Shown here piece by piece: positions 7,651-16,219 of a stretch of DNA of 64,000 nucleotides. A program made the translations under genes and the position numbers. The notes under the pieces are model-generated. The model did no database searches. It saw only the letters and a list, made by a program, of their open reading frames with translations, and had not been told where the DNA came from. The DNA is from Planctomycetota bacterium (GTDB lineage: Bacteria; Planctomycetota; Phycisphaerae; Phycisphaerales; SM1A02): assembly GCA_022574595.1 (NCBI GenBank), contig JACZRS010000002.1, positions 248,001 to 312,000 on the forward strand, in the 5' to 3' direction. The first letter of the stretch is position 1. The number at the start of each line of letters is the position of its first letter.

Positions 7651-9765
7651 ATGAAGAAGCTAATCATCAGTAAACGTAACTGGCTTAGTGCATTTGCCAG
7701 TAAGGCAAAAACAACAATTGCGCTTGTTCTAGCAGCGACTTTTGCCTCGCTGGCAACTTCTACATCAGCAGGCCCTCCACCACAAACTGTTGCAAGGCAA
7801 TGGAATGAAGCAATGCTTAATGCCATTCGCCATGATTACGCAAGGCCCACCGTCCACGCTCGTAATCTCTACCACGTTTCTGTGGCAATGTGGGATGCAT
7901 GGGCGGTGTATAGCGCTGATGCGGATCAGATCATCTTTCACGAAAAATCTGATCAAATAGATAACTCATCTGCACGCAGAGAATCTATCAGCTTTGCTGC
8001 GTACCGGGTATTAAATGCTCGATTCGCAAAATCACCAGGCGCAGATATTACAATTCCCGTCTTCGATAACCTGATGGATACGCTTGGTTATGACAAATCA
8101 TTTACAGGCACAGTAGGAAGTTCACCAGCAGCTATAGGCAACCGCTGCGCAATCGCAATCCTATCATTCGGCTTTAATGATGGCGCAAACGAACAAGGTG
8201 GATATGTAAACCAATATTACTACCCAGTCAACGAGCCACTACTTCCAGACTTCCCCGGCAACCCCGATTTAACCGAGCCCAACCGCTGGCAACCACTGGC
8301 ATTGGAATGGTTCAAAGACCAAGGTGGTAATATAGACCCAGGCGGCTACCCAGAATTCCTCAGCCCCGAATGGGGAATCGTAACTTCATTCTCACTTAAA
8401 ACTGAAGACTTGACTATTTACCAGCGTGATGGTTTTGACTATTGGGTATTCCACGATCCCGGACCGCCACCACACCTCGGCACTAAAACCGAATACTACT
8501 ACAAATGGGGCAATGAGCAGGTCTCAATCTGGTCCAGTCATCTTGATGCAACCGATGGCGTAATGTGGGATATCTCACCTGCCACGATCGGAAATTCAAT
8601 TCTACCTGATCCCGATGACTTTGAAGCCTTCTACGACCTCTTTAATGGTGGCGACTGGGGCACTGGTTACGATGTCAACCCTTATACTGGTAAGCCATAC
8701 GCACCCCAAATTGTCCCACGAGGCGACTATGCAAGAATTCTCGCTGAATTCTGGGCGGATGGTCCCGATTCAGAAACACCGCCCGGACACTGGTTCGTTC
8801 TGCTTAACTATGTAAATGATCATCCACTACTTGAAAAACGATTTGGCGGCGAAGGCCCCATTATTGCTGATCTACAGTGGGACGTCCAGGCCTACGTCCT
8901 TATGGCCGGAACCATGCACGATGTAGCAATCGCTGCCTGGGGTATAAAAGGCTGGTACGACTACATTCGTCCGATTTCCGCTATAAGATACATGAGCGAC
9001 CTTGGACAATGCACCGACCCCAAAGCACCTAGATTTGACCCACAGGGGATTAACCTGAGACCAGGATTTATTGAACTTATTACGCCTGAAACAGCAAAGA
9101 CTTATCACTCACACATAGCGGGCAAGAATAACGAGAACATTGACAAGATTGCCATCCTGGCGTGGCGCGGTCATGATTATATTAATGATCCGGATATAGA
9201 TGTTGCTGGTGTAGATTGGATTCTTGCGGAAAACTGGTGGCCCTATCAGCGACCCACCTTCGTAACGCCCCCATTTGCAGGATACGTCTCAGGGCATAGC
9301 ACTTACAGCCGAGCTGCAGCCATAATCATGTCGACGCTAACCGGAGATGAATACTTCCCCGGAGGAATAGGTGAATTTTTCTGCCCGCAAAATGAGTTCC
9401 TCGTCTTTGAAGATGGACCATCCATGGATGTAACTCTCCAATGGGCCAAATACAATGATGCCAGCGACCAATGCTCGCTTTCACGAATCTGGGGCGGAAT
9501 CCACCCAGGTGCTGATGACCTGCCCGGACGAATCATCGGGCAAGAGATCGGGCCTGATGCGTTCTGCCATGGAGCTAAAATCTTTAACGGTCAAATCTCC
9601 TGCCCAGCTGATATCGATGGTGATGGCGGCACGGGAGTCTCAGACCTTCTTGCACTTTTCGCAGTTTGGGATTCACAAGATTGCTACGCAGATATCAATG
9701 GCGACTTAATTGTTAATACATCAGACATCATAGAATTGTTCGCCAATTGGGGGCCATGCCCGTAA
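7651..9765 (+). CDS. Secreted vanadium-haloperoxidase-like / PAP2-superfamily enzyme with GC-type dockerin tail
   Basis: A 704-residue protein with a signal peptide ending near ATSTSAG. The complete PAP2/vanadium haloperoxidase signature is present in order: K433-x6-R440-P, then S547-G548-H549, then S611-R612-x5-H618-x3-D622. In the family these residues hold vanadate or phosphate and the last His is the covalent ligand. This indicates a vanadium-dependent haloperoxidase or a related phosphatase acting outside the cytoplasm; which of the two cannot be read from sequence. The last ~55 residues are a tail with two acidic Ca-loop-like units (ADIDGDGGTGVSDLLALF; ADINGDLIVNTSDIIELF) ending NWGPCP. 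This is presumably a surface-sorting signal shared with its neighbours. A ribosome binding site (GGAAGAGGAAG) precedes the ATG. Confidence 0.85.
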   Translation: MKKLIISKRNWLSAFASKAKTTIALVLAATFASLATSTSAGPPPQTVARQWNEAMLNAIRHDYARPTVHARNLYHVSVAMWDAWAVYSADADQIIFHEKSDQIDNSSARRESISFAAYRVLNARFAKSPGADITIPVFDNLMDTLGYDKSFTGTVGSSPAAIGNRCAIAILSFGFNDGANEQGGYVNQYYYPVNEPLLPDFPGNPDLTEPNRWQPLALEWFKDQGGNIDPGGYPEFLSPEWGIVTSFSLKTEDLTIYQRDGFDYWVFHDPGPPPHLGTKTEYYYKWGNEQVSIWSSHLDATDGVMWDISPATIGNSILPDPDDFEAFYDLFNGGDWGTGYDVNPYTGKPYAPQIVPRGDYARILAEFWADGPDSETPPGHWFVLLNYVNDHPLLEKRFGGEGPIIADLQWDVQAYVLMAGTMHDVAIAAWGIKGWYDYIRPISAIRYMSDLGQCTDPKAPRFDPQGINLRPGFIELITPETAKTYHSHIAGKNNENIDKIAILAWRGHDYINDPDIDVAGVDWILAENWWPYQRPTFVTPPFAGYVSGHSTYSRAAAIIMSTLTGDEYFPGGIGEFFCPQNEFLVFEDGPSMDVTLQWAKYNDASDQCSLSRIWGGIHPGADDLPGRIIGQEIGPDAFCHGAKIFNGQISCPADIDGDGGTGVSDLLALFAVWDSQDCYADINGDLIVNTSDIIELFANWGPCP

Positions 9766-9800
9766 AGAAGGCAAAAGACAAATAAAATAAAACTTCAACG

Positions 9801-9827
9801 CCCACGGATCCCAATCCGTGGGTTTTT
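9801..9827 (+). terminator. Intrinsic terminator after the haloperoxidase-like gene
   Basis: Perfect 9-bp stem CCCACGGAT / ATCCGTGGG with a four-base loop (CCCA), followed by TTTTT at 9823-9827. It lies 36 bp past the stop codon of the haloperoxidase-like gene. Confidence 0.9.
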
Positions 9828-9972
9828 AATATAATAAACGGCACATAGGCACCATGGCGCATTGGCATCTGGCGCAGCCCGCTTCAGCGGGCAGCGTCTC
9901 AGTGAACACAACCCAACGAGCAATCCCGATGCCACGATGCCTTGATGCCACGATACCACTATGCCTTCTTTA

Positions 9973-12051
9973 TCACGGGCACGGCCCCCAATTGGCGAAG
10001 AGAATTAATAGATCGTTTGTATCGACAGTACCACTTTCATCAAAGTCGGCTGGGCCTGCTGTACCCCATTGAGCAAAGAGTTCAAGCAGATCACCTGTAC
10101 CAACGGATCCTGAGCCATCAAGATCCCACGGGCAGGGCGATTCAGTTTGAAACTCATATGCGCCTATGTCCACAATGGGCGGATCGCCGAATCCGGTGTC
10201 TTTAGTCGCTGGATCATCAACAAATCTCGGGTTGCCATCAAGATCGGTCGTGATGTCCATGGGCACAGCGATGTTGTCAGCAGCGTCGATGCAGAGTGAG
10301 CCGGGCGACAGGTTGTAGTCATCGTTGCTCGGATCGACGAAGAGCGGATCGGCGTCGATGTTACCTGTGCCTGCGAATCCGCCCTGCACGTCGCTGTAAC
10401 TAACGGTTGCTGCTCCGCTGATCTCGTTGGGGCTGTTGCCCCAGAAAATGCAGTTGGTCACTGTTGGGTTACTGCTAGAGCTGTATATCCCGCCTCCGTT
10501 GCCTAAGGCTGAACCATTTGTGCTTAAAGTGCAGTTGATCAGCGTTGGGTTGCTGTTAATGGCGTTATACATAGCTCCGCCGTTGCAGTCGGCTGCGATG
10601 TTGTTTGTAAACTTGCAGTTGGTCAACACTGGACTGCTGTTGTGGTTAAAAATCCCGCCGCCATCTAAATGCGAATTATTTTGTGTAAACACCGAATTGT
10701 CAAGCGTAGGGCTGCTGGCGTTGTTATACATCCCGCCACCACCGCCGAATACGCTGTTGCCACTGAATATGCAATCAGTCAATATTGGGCTGCTGGCATC
10801 GTTTCTCATTCCGCCGCCAAAGCCACCGGCGATGTTGTCGGTGAAGCTGCAATTAAATAGCGTTGGCGTGCTGTTGAAGGAGTTGTACATCCCGCCACCA
10901 TTGTTAGAGTTGTTACCACTAAAAGCACAGTTGGTTAGTGTGGCAGTGCTTGCATGGTTGTACATCCCGCCCCCTCCGCCACTAGAAGTGTTCTCGCTGA
11001 ACAAGCAGTCTGTCAGCGTTGGGCTATTGGTGTTGTTATACATCCCACCGCCGATATTGTTTGCTGAGTTGTTCGTAAATTGACAGTTGCTCATCGTTAT
11101 ATTGCTGAGGCTTATGTTATAGATTGCGCCGCCTGTGTCGCTGGCCGTATTACCTGCAAATGTACAGTTGGCTAGCACTGGGCTGCTGCTGAAGCTATTG
11201 TACATCGCTGCGCCATCGAGTGCCGTATTCTCGGTGAACGAGCAACTGGTTAGTTCTGGATTGCTTGCTTGGTTGCGCATTCCAGCACCTTTCCCGAATA
11301 TGCCAGGTGCGCTATTCCCGCTGAAGGTGCAGTTAAATAGCATGGGGTTGCTGCCGTTATTGTACATCCCTCCTCCACCAGTAGAACCCGTAGCCATATT
11401 ATTGATAAACGTGCAGTTGGTCAGTGTGGGGCTGCTGTTGTCGCTATTATACATTCCGGCGCCAGTAGTTGCCTCATTAGAATTGAAAGTACAGTTAGTT
11501 AACGTCGGGTTGCTGTCGAATCGGTTATACATCCCGCTTCCACTGAGTGCGGTATTATGGCTGAATAAACAATCAATCAGCGTTGGATTGCTGCCGTCTT
11601 TGCTATGTACTCCGCCGCCCCGTGCTGCCGCATTCCCTACGAACACACAGTCGGCTATGGTGGGACTGCTGAACTGCATCAACATTCCACCCCCTTCCTG
11701 CACATAACCACCTCCAGTAATGGTAAAGCCTTGCAGGATGGTATCTGCGCTTTCAAACGTTACAAAACTGACAACGGTTGTCTCGAGACCTGTTGCATCA
11801 ATTACGGTTAGCACAGGGCCGTCAGTGCTGTAAACCGTGATTGCCTTGCCCAGGAAGTTGATGGTCTCGTTGTAGGTGCCCGGATGGACCTCCACCTCGT
11901 CACCATCCACAGCTGCAACGATGGCTGCCTGAATGGTCGGGTAGTCGCCGGGGACGTGGAGTATGTCGGCGGCGGCGGGAGATGTCCCGCCAATGAGGCA
12001 GAAACTAATCGCAACGACTGCTTGGATTGTGAAGCTTGACTTGAACCACAT
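9973..12051 (-). CDS. Exported beta-helix repeat protein with GC-type dockerin tail
   Basis: A 692-residue protein with a signal peptide (…VVAISFCLIGGTSPAAA). Next comes a segment typical of right-handed parallel beta-helix proteins (VPGDYPTIQAAIVAAVDGDEVEVHPGTY, an entry module also seen in pectate-lyase-like folds). Then follow about 15-20 repeats of roughly 20-22 residues built on GGGMYN, N(S/N)SPTLTNC and F(T/S)GN. The pattern resembles chlamydial polymorphic outer-membrane-protein repeats. A pectin-lyase-fold end cap (DADPLFVDPSNDDYNLSPGS) precedes the dockerin-like tail ending LLILFANWGPCP. It is probably a surface adhesin or structural protein; no catalytic residues are apparent. A strong GGAGG lies 7 nt before the ATG. 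The repeats create long open frames on the opposite strand, which are not genes. Confidence 0.88.
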   Translation of the reverse strand: MWFKSSFTIQAVVAISFCLIGGTSPAAADILHVPGDYPTIQAAIVAAVDGDEVEVHPGTYNETINFLGKAITVYSTDGPVLTVIDATGLETTVVSFVTFESADTILQGFTITGGGYVQEGGGMLMQFSSPTIADCVFVGNAAARGGGVHSKDGSNPTLIDCLFSHNTALSGSGMYNRFDSNPTLTNCTFNSNEATTGAGMYNSDNSSPTLTNCTFINNMATGSTGGGGMYNNGSNPMLFNCTFSGNSAPGIFGKGAGMRNQASNPELTSCSFTENTALDGAAMYNSFSSSPVLANCTFAGNTASDTGGAIYNISLSNITMSNCQFTNNSANNIGGGMYNNTNSPTLTDCLFSENTSSGGGGGMYNHASTATLTNCAFSGNNSNNGGGMYNSFNSTPTLFNCSFTDNIAGGFGGGMRNDASSPILTDCIFSGNSVFGGGGGMYNNASSPTLDNSVFTQNNSHLDGGGIFNHNSSPVLTNCKFTNNIAADCNGGAMYNAINSNPTLINCTLSTNGSALGNGGGIYSSSSNPTVTNCIFWGNSPNEISGAATVSYSDVQGGFAGTGNIDADPLFVDPSNDDYNLSPGSLCIDAADNIAVPMDITTDLDGNPRFVDDPATKDTGFGDPPIVDIGAYEFQTESPCPWDLDGSGSVGTGDLLELFAQWGTAGPADFDESGTVDTNDLLILFANWGPCP

Positions 12052-12350
12052 CGCTCAACCTCCTTAAAGGTAGAGGTCGCAAAGTGGTAGCACCTGCAAA
12101 AAGTCTATGGCCGCCCCGGAGACAGGTGTCACCCCAGCAACCACCACCATACTATCGCGCCCGCCCATTATTTGGAAGATTTCTTAGCAAAGGCGGGGAT
12201 TTGAGGGTTAAATCCAGCGTACAGGCTATCTGGTGGCATTATCTGCTTTGTGCAAGATCAAAACTTGGTTGAGCAACTCTGAAAATCGGCTGGAATATGG
12301 GCGCACAATCTAACCTACGCGCGCGTAGTCAAGATGTTTACACCTGCTTC
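12052..12350. other. Intergenic region upstream of the beta-helix gene
   Basis: About 300 bp between two minus-strand genes. It presumably holds the promoter of the beta-helix gene, but no box pair stands out. Frames here are short and lack ribosome binding sites. The sequence CTACGCGCGCGTAG (12315-12328) is a 14-bp perfect palindrome that could bind a dimeric regulator; this is only a suggestion. Confidence 0.4.
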
Positions 12351-13883
12351 CTACTTCGGACACGGCCCCCAATTGGCGAAGAGGATTAGTAGGTCGGTGG
12401 TGTTGACTAGGCCGTCACTGTTAAGGTCGGCGGGGCTTTGTGGGTTGGGACCCCACTGGGAGAATAATGCTAGTAGATCGCTGGTATTTACTGATCCATC
12501 ACCATCAAGATCGGCTGGGCATAGACATGCGCTGAGGTCGTAGGTGTAGGCTGCTCCCGCAGAGGGCGCTATTTCATCATCACCATGCGAGCCGATTATT
12601 GCTAGATTGCCACTGATGGATACCGATCGGCCGAAATCATCCAAAGCACCAGGATCAGATGCGGTCAGCTTGGCTTTTTCTAACCACGAATCAGTCTTAG
12701 GATCGTATTGAAATAAATATGCAGAACCCGAATCACATCCCGGATCCTCAGGACAAGCATCATCTTCCAGTCGCGCTCCCACAAGAATTAAATCGTTGCT
12801 CATAGATATGGATCCGCCAAGTTGATCGTTGGGCTGGGCATCTGATGCGGTTAGCTTATCTATTTCTGTCCACAAATCGATCTTAGGATCATACTTAAAT
12901 ACATATGCAGCGCCAGTATTCATCCCCCAATCATCATCGCCTATTGTTCCAATTACTACTAGATCATCGCTTAATGATACTGATGTAAAAAAATCATAAT
13001 CCTCGGCATCAGATGTTGTAAGTTTGGCTTCCTCGTTCCACAATCCTGTTTTAGGATCGTACTTAAATACATAGGCTGACCCAGCATATACGACCATATC
13101 CTTATTATTACTATCTCCAACAATCACAGCAACATCGCCTCTGACCGCAACTCCCCGGCCAAAGCCAGTCACTGTTGTACTGTCAAACGCAGAAAGTATG
13201 GCTTCTTCAACCCATTCATTGCTTTTGGGATCTTTACGAAATACATAGGCAGAACCTGCGATCTCTTCTCCAAAATTCTTTTCAGGCACACCGATAACCG
13301 CCACATCACCGTCAATCGAAAGAGCAGAACCAAAGCCATCACCTTGCGCAGTATCAGATGCGATCAATTTATCCTCTTCGATCCATTGCGATAGTTCGGG
13401 ATCAAATCGAAACACGTAAGCTGAACCAGAGTTGCAGAACTCCGGACTGTTAGGACAAGCCTCGTTATCAGCTGGAGCTCCAATGACTACCACATCGCCG
13501 TTTATAGAAACTGCAAAGCCAAATAGATCACCGAATTGACCAGGTTCAGCATCGGAAGCCGTGAGTATTTCTTGTTGTGTCCATGTCCCACTTAAAGTGT
13601 CGAATTGATAAACGTAAGCAGCTCCACTGTTATTTCCTATAGCGTTGTCTCCATAAGCTCCTACTACAGCAAACTCCCCGCTTATTGAGACTGAATACCC
13701 AAATAAATCACTATTCACCCCATCATGCAATGTGAGTTTTTCTATTTCACACTGACCCCACACACTATTTCCAAAAGTAAGCAGACAAACAAAAGCGGAA
13801 AGAGTGAAATATGCGCAGCGTCTAATGAGGAGACGCTCCATAGCTGCTAGTAGCCTCCATAGATTTTCTAGATATCTGCACAT
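12351..13883 (-). CDS. Exported FG-GAP-like repeat protein with GC-type dockerin tail
   Basis: A 510-residue protein with a signal peptide and about seven ~55-residue units of the form (D/E)LFG.SVSI.GD.AVIGA..D…GSAYVF..DP…W.E..KL.ASD. This is the FG-GAP-like, beta-propeller-forming repeat found in many surface proteins. The C-terminus carries the paired acidic-loop tail and ends ANWGPCPK. It is the intact relative of the decayed gene at 6360-6926. Two starts are possible. Position 13883 has a well-placed GAGAGG; position 13841 (MERLLIRRCAYF) gives a more standard signal peptide but its GGAGG lies 12 nt upstream. Function beyond surface display is unknown. Confidence 0.85.
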   Translation of the reverse strand: MCRYLENLWRLLAAMERLLIRRCAYFTLSAFVCLLTFGNSVWGQCEIEKLTLHDGVNSDLFGYSVSISGEFAVVGAYGDNAIGNNSGAAYVYQFDTLSGTWTQQEILTASDAEPGQFGDLFGFAVSINGDVVVIGAPADNEACPNSPEFCNSGSAYVFRFDPELSQWIEEDKLIASDTAQGDGFGSALSIDGDVAVIGVPEKNFGEEIAGSAYVFRKDPKSNEWVEEAILSAFDSTTVTGFGRGVAVRGDVAVIVGDSNNKDMVVYAGSAYVFKYDPKTGLWNEEAKLTTSDAEDYDFFTSVSLSDDLVVIGTIGDDDWGMNTGAAYVFKYDPKIDLWTEIDKLTASDAQPNDQLGGSISMSNDLILVGARLEDDACPEDPGCDSGSAYLFQYDPKTDSWLEKAKLTASDPGALDDFGRSVSISGNLAIIGSHGDDEIAPSAGAAYTYDLSACLCPADLDGDGSVNTSDLLALFSQWGPNPQSPADLNSDGLVNTTDLLILFANWGPCPK

Positions 13884-14064
13884 GCCAATTTCCTCTCATA
13901 CCGCTCCAAGGCCAGTTTAACCTCCAAAAGTGTATGGGCAATTTATTTATCACATATAGCAATTTGTCCGTATAATCCCTACCAACGATTTTGACTGTCC
14001 ATTATTTCTGATCCGTCGAAAATTGAATAAAAATGAAATTTGTGAAAAACTTTTCTATTCCCCA

Positions 14065-14089
14065 AGAACGCGACCAACGGTCGCGTTCT
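14065..14089 (-). terminator. Hairpin terminator-like structure at the end of ridA
   Basis: An 11-bp perfect stem AGAACGCGACC / GGTCGCGTTCT with a 3-base loop. It begins at the ridA stop codon on the minus strand. The following bases are only moderately T-rich, so termination is plausible rather than certain. Confidence 0.45.
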
Positions 14090-14553
14090 CATCCCACCTC
14101 CACAATCATCTCGACCTCGACCGAAGCTCCCAACGGCAATGCGATTGAACCCACTGCTGCCCTTGCGTGTCTACCTGCATTGCCGAATATGTCTAGGAGC
14201 AGTTCACTAGCACCATTGGCTACTTTTGGCTGGTCGGTGAAGCCTGGATCGCTTGCTACGAAAACTCCTAGCCTCACGATCTGCTTAACACAGTCCAAGT
14301 CCCCACCAACAGCATCCGCCAGGACCGCCAAACCATTAAGGACACATTGGCGGGCGGCTTTTTGTGCTTCTTCAACAGAAATAGTGGATCCAACTGGCCC
14401 TGTGGCCAGCAATTGGCCATTTTCAAAGGGCAGTTGCCCACTTATGAAGATCAAATTGCCTGTTTTAACAGCTGGAATGTACGCAGCAACCGGCTTGGGG
14501 GCATCTGGGAGAGAAAGTCCAAGATCAGAAATTCTCTGTGCAATACTGCTCAT
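14089..14553 (-). CDS. RidA/YjgF/UK114-family protein
   Basis: A 154-residue RidA-family protein (COG0251 type). The family core is visible as GNLIFISGQLPFENGQLL, a central helical stretch with AAR…LNGLAVLADAVG, and the C-terminal signature HARAAVGSIALPLGASVEVEMI. The Arg in HARAAVG lies where RidA enzymes bind the carboxylate of 2-aminoacrylate-type enamines. RidA enzymes hydrolyse reactive enamines and imines released by PLP enzymes in the cytoplasm; many subfamilies have other unknown roles. AGGAG precedes the ATG by 6 nt. It stands alone, without a metabolic operon partner. Confidence 0.88.
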   Translation of the reverse strand: MSSIAQRISDLGLSLPDAPKPVAAYIPAVKTGNLIFISGQLPFENGQLLATGPVGSTISVEEAQKAARQCVLNGLAVLADAVGGDLDCVKQIVRLGVFVASDPGFTDQPKVANGASELLLDIFGNAGRHARAAVGSIALPLGASVEVEMIVEVG

Positions 14554-15113
14554 TCTGGGCTCCTAGGGCTAAAAGAGGCGGTTTTGATGTGAATACGATA
14601 AATATAGAAGAATATCTTACGTTCCGAGAATATTGGAACTTGACGCTGCTCTACAACGGAGTACCTTATAGATGGCGGTTTATTCCGTCTGGCCAGCAGC
14701 GGCAAAAATTATACTGCGACCATATATGCCCTTATCCGCCGGTTACACCGGCAAATCATTCCCGCCGCAAAGGTCGACAATCAAGACCCTTTGAAGAAGC
14801 CTTTTGGTTCTGCAGCGGTAGAGTCAAACTCACAAACTTTGTGTATGACCAAAGGTTCCTGGCCTGAGGCGAAGCTTGACTATCAAATTGATATTCAGCC
14901 AAGCCCCGTAAAAAAAGGCAGTTGAACCTACTACCCAACCAAGGCAGAGATAAGTGCTTCGCAGTCGGCGGGAGGACCACAACTCCTAATACGGTGCAGC
15001 TTGCTAGATAATTAGCAGCGCATCTGATCACCGCATTACGAATTGGTGAGCTGACTGAATAAAGCTTCTGAGCCTGTGCGGGAGATGTCCCGTGGCGCTC
15101 CCGCACAGTTTTT
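14554..15113 (+). ncRNA. Hairpin-rich non-coding stretch ending in a terminator (candidate leader or ncRNA)
   Basis: About 560 bp without a convincing gene. Read on the plus strand it holds several stems in a row: GCCGGT…ACCGGC (14738-14752), AAAGGTC…GACCCTTT (about 14769-14792), CACAAA…TTTGTG, and GCTTG…TATCAA/TTGATA…CAAGC (about 14873-14906). It ends in a strong terminator 57 bp before the first pseudopilin gene. Reading frames across it (for example 14756-15139 on the minus strand) look random. It could be a regulatory leader with an attenuator or an independent small RNA. No known riboswitch consensus was recognised, including the two c-di-GMP classes. Confidence 0.3.
15074..15113 (+). 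terminator. Strong intrinsic terminator or attenuator upstream of the pseudopilins
   Basis: Perfect 11-bp stem CTGTGCGGGAG / CTCCCGCACAG (15074-15084, 15098-15108) followed by TTTTT. There is no plus-strand gene immediately upstream for it to terminate, so an attenuator role for the downstream pilin genes is possible. Confidence 0.8.
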
Positions 15114-15169
15114 CGATGGTATTTTGTTCCTGTTCTCATTCATAACCCTTATTTTTTGGAGACCAGATC

Positions 15170-16105
15170 ATGAAACGTAAAAGAGGTTTTACCCTCATCG
15201 AGTTGCTGGTGGTCATTGCGATCATCGCGCTGCTCATAGGCCTGCTGCTACCAGCACTCGCCAAAGCGCAGCGTAATGCTAAGACGCTCAAGGACGCTAC
15301 ACAGATCAATCAGATCCACAAAGCTGCCCTTATCTTTGCCCAACAGCACAAAAGTCGACTGCCAATCCCAGGCCTCATTAACCGTCTAATGGCGGATCTT
15401 GATGGTAGTGGCGTAGGCACTATAGAGCTGACAGGTGTTGGACCGGAAGATTTCGAGCAGAATACATCCTCGCGGCTTTATGCTTCAATGCTTGGCCAGC
15501 GATACTTCAACTCCGATATCCTTATTGGCACCACTGAAGAAAACCCTGTGATTGTCCAAGATGAAGACTACAACTACGAAATGTATAACCCAGCAGGAGA
15601 CACTTACTGGGACGACAGCTTCGAAATGGATGTCCACAACCCGAACGGTGAAGCCAACGCTTCCTACGCCCACATGGCTTTGATTGGCGAGCGAAAGATT
15701 CGCAAGTGGAAGGACAGCCAGGATGCAGGCGTTCCGGCCTTCAGTACACGCGGTACTGGACATGACACTAGCTATCATGGAGGCCAGCTTACAGGTGATA
15801 AGTATACAAAGTCATTAACACTATTACTGCATGGCTATCGCAAGCAGTGGGTTGGAAATGTCTGCTTTATGGATAACCATACAGTAACTCTAGAGACTTT
15901 CTACCCGCAACTTACTTCCTATGAAGCAAAGGATAGTGACCGTGATGTCAAAGACAACATCTTCGACGCTGAGTTTGAGGATGGTCCTGATCCACCAGCT
16001 CCTGCTCAAGCGAAATTTCAAGGCTCGAACGATGCCTTCCTAGTGATCTGCATCGGAGCAACAGAATTCGCCTGCACCAACAGGCACGACCCGTTGCTGC
16101 CGTAG
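15170..16105 (+). CDS. Type II secretion/type IV pilin-like pseudopilin (1)
   Basis: A 311-residue protein beginning MKRKRGFTLIELLVVIAII. This is a prepilin leader cleaved after Gly with Glu at mature position 5, continuing into the hydrophobic helix IGLLLPALAKAQRNAKT. The large extracytoplasmic domain has planctomycete features (YNYEMYNP, SYAHMALIGERKIRKW, a late MDNHTVTLETFYP). It is not a standard GspG-K; such long pseudopilins are numerous in Planctomycetota and of mostly unknown role. GGAGA precedes the ATG by 8 nt. It is paralogous to the next gene, which lies about 115 bp downstream. Confidence 0.85.
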   Translation: MKRKRGFTLIELLVVIAIIALLIGLLLPALAKAQRNAKTLKDATQINQIHKAALIFAQQHKSRLPIPGLINRLMADLDGSGVGTIELTGVGPEDFEQNTSSRLYASMLGQRYFNSDILIGTTEENPVIVQDEDYNYEMYNPAGDTYWDDSFEMDVHNPNGEANASYAHMALIGERKIRKWKDSQDAGVPAFSTRGTGHDTSYHGGQLTGDKYTKSLTLLLHGYRKQWVGNVCFMDNHTVTLETFYPQLTSYEAKDSDRDVKDNIFDAEFEDGPDPPAPAQAKFQGSNDAFLVICIGATEFACTNRHDPLLP

Positions 16106-16219
16106 TACCGAATCAGCGCCCCCGGATCCGCTGTGAAAGCGGCGGTTCCGGATTATATTGGTTATTTTCTCACTCACTATGATCTCTGCAAAAAAACACA
16201 TATACCGGAGAACAACAAA

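Noticed and set aside
10427-11707. Two long plus-strand open frames (218 and 190 residues) with repeated LPPPLP-like composition.
   Set aside because: They are antisense shadows of the ~20-residue beta-helix repeats of the minus-strand gene; no ribosome binding sites, no family likeness.
14756-15139. 127-residue minus-strand frame opposite the hairpin-rich leader.
   Set aside because: Composition is random, no ribosome binding site, and the frame reads through the plus-strand terminator stem.
14554-15169. Possible c-di-GMP riboswitch, tmRNA, RNase P RNA or 6S RNA.
   Set aside because: Their conserved cores (for example the tmRNA tRNA-like end, or the RNase P GAGGAAAGTCC box) were not found; left as an unassigned structured candidate.
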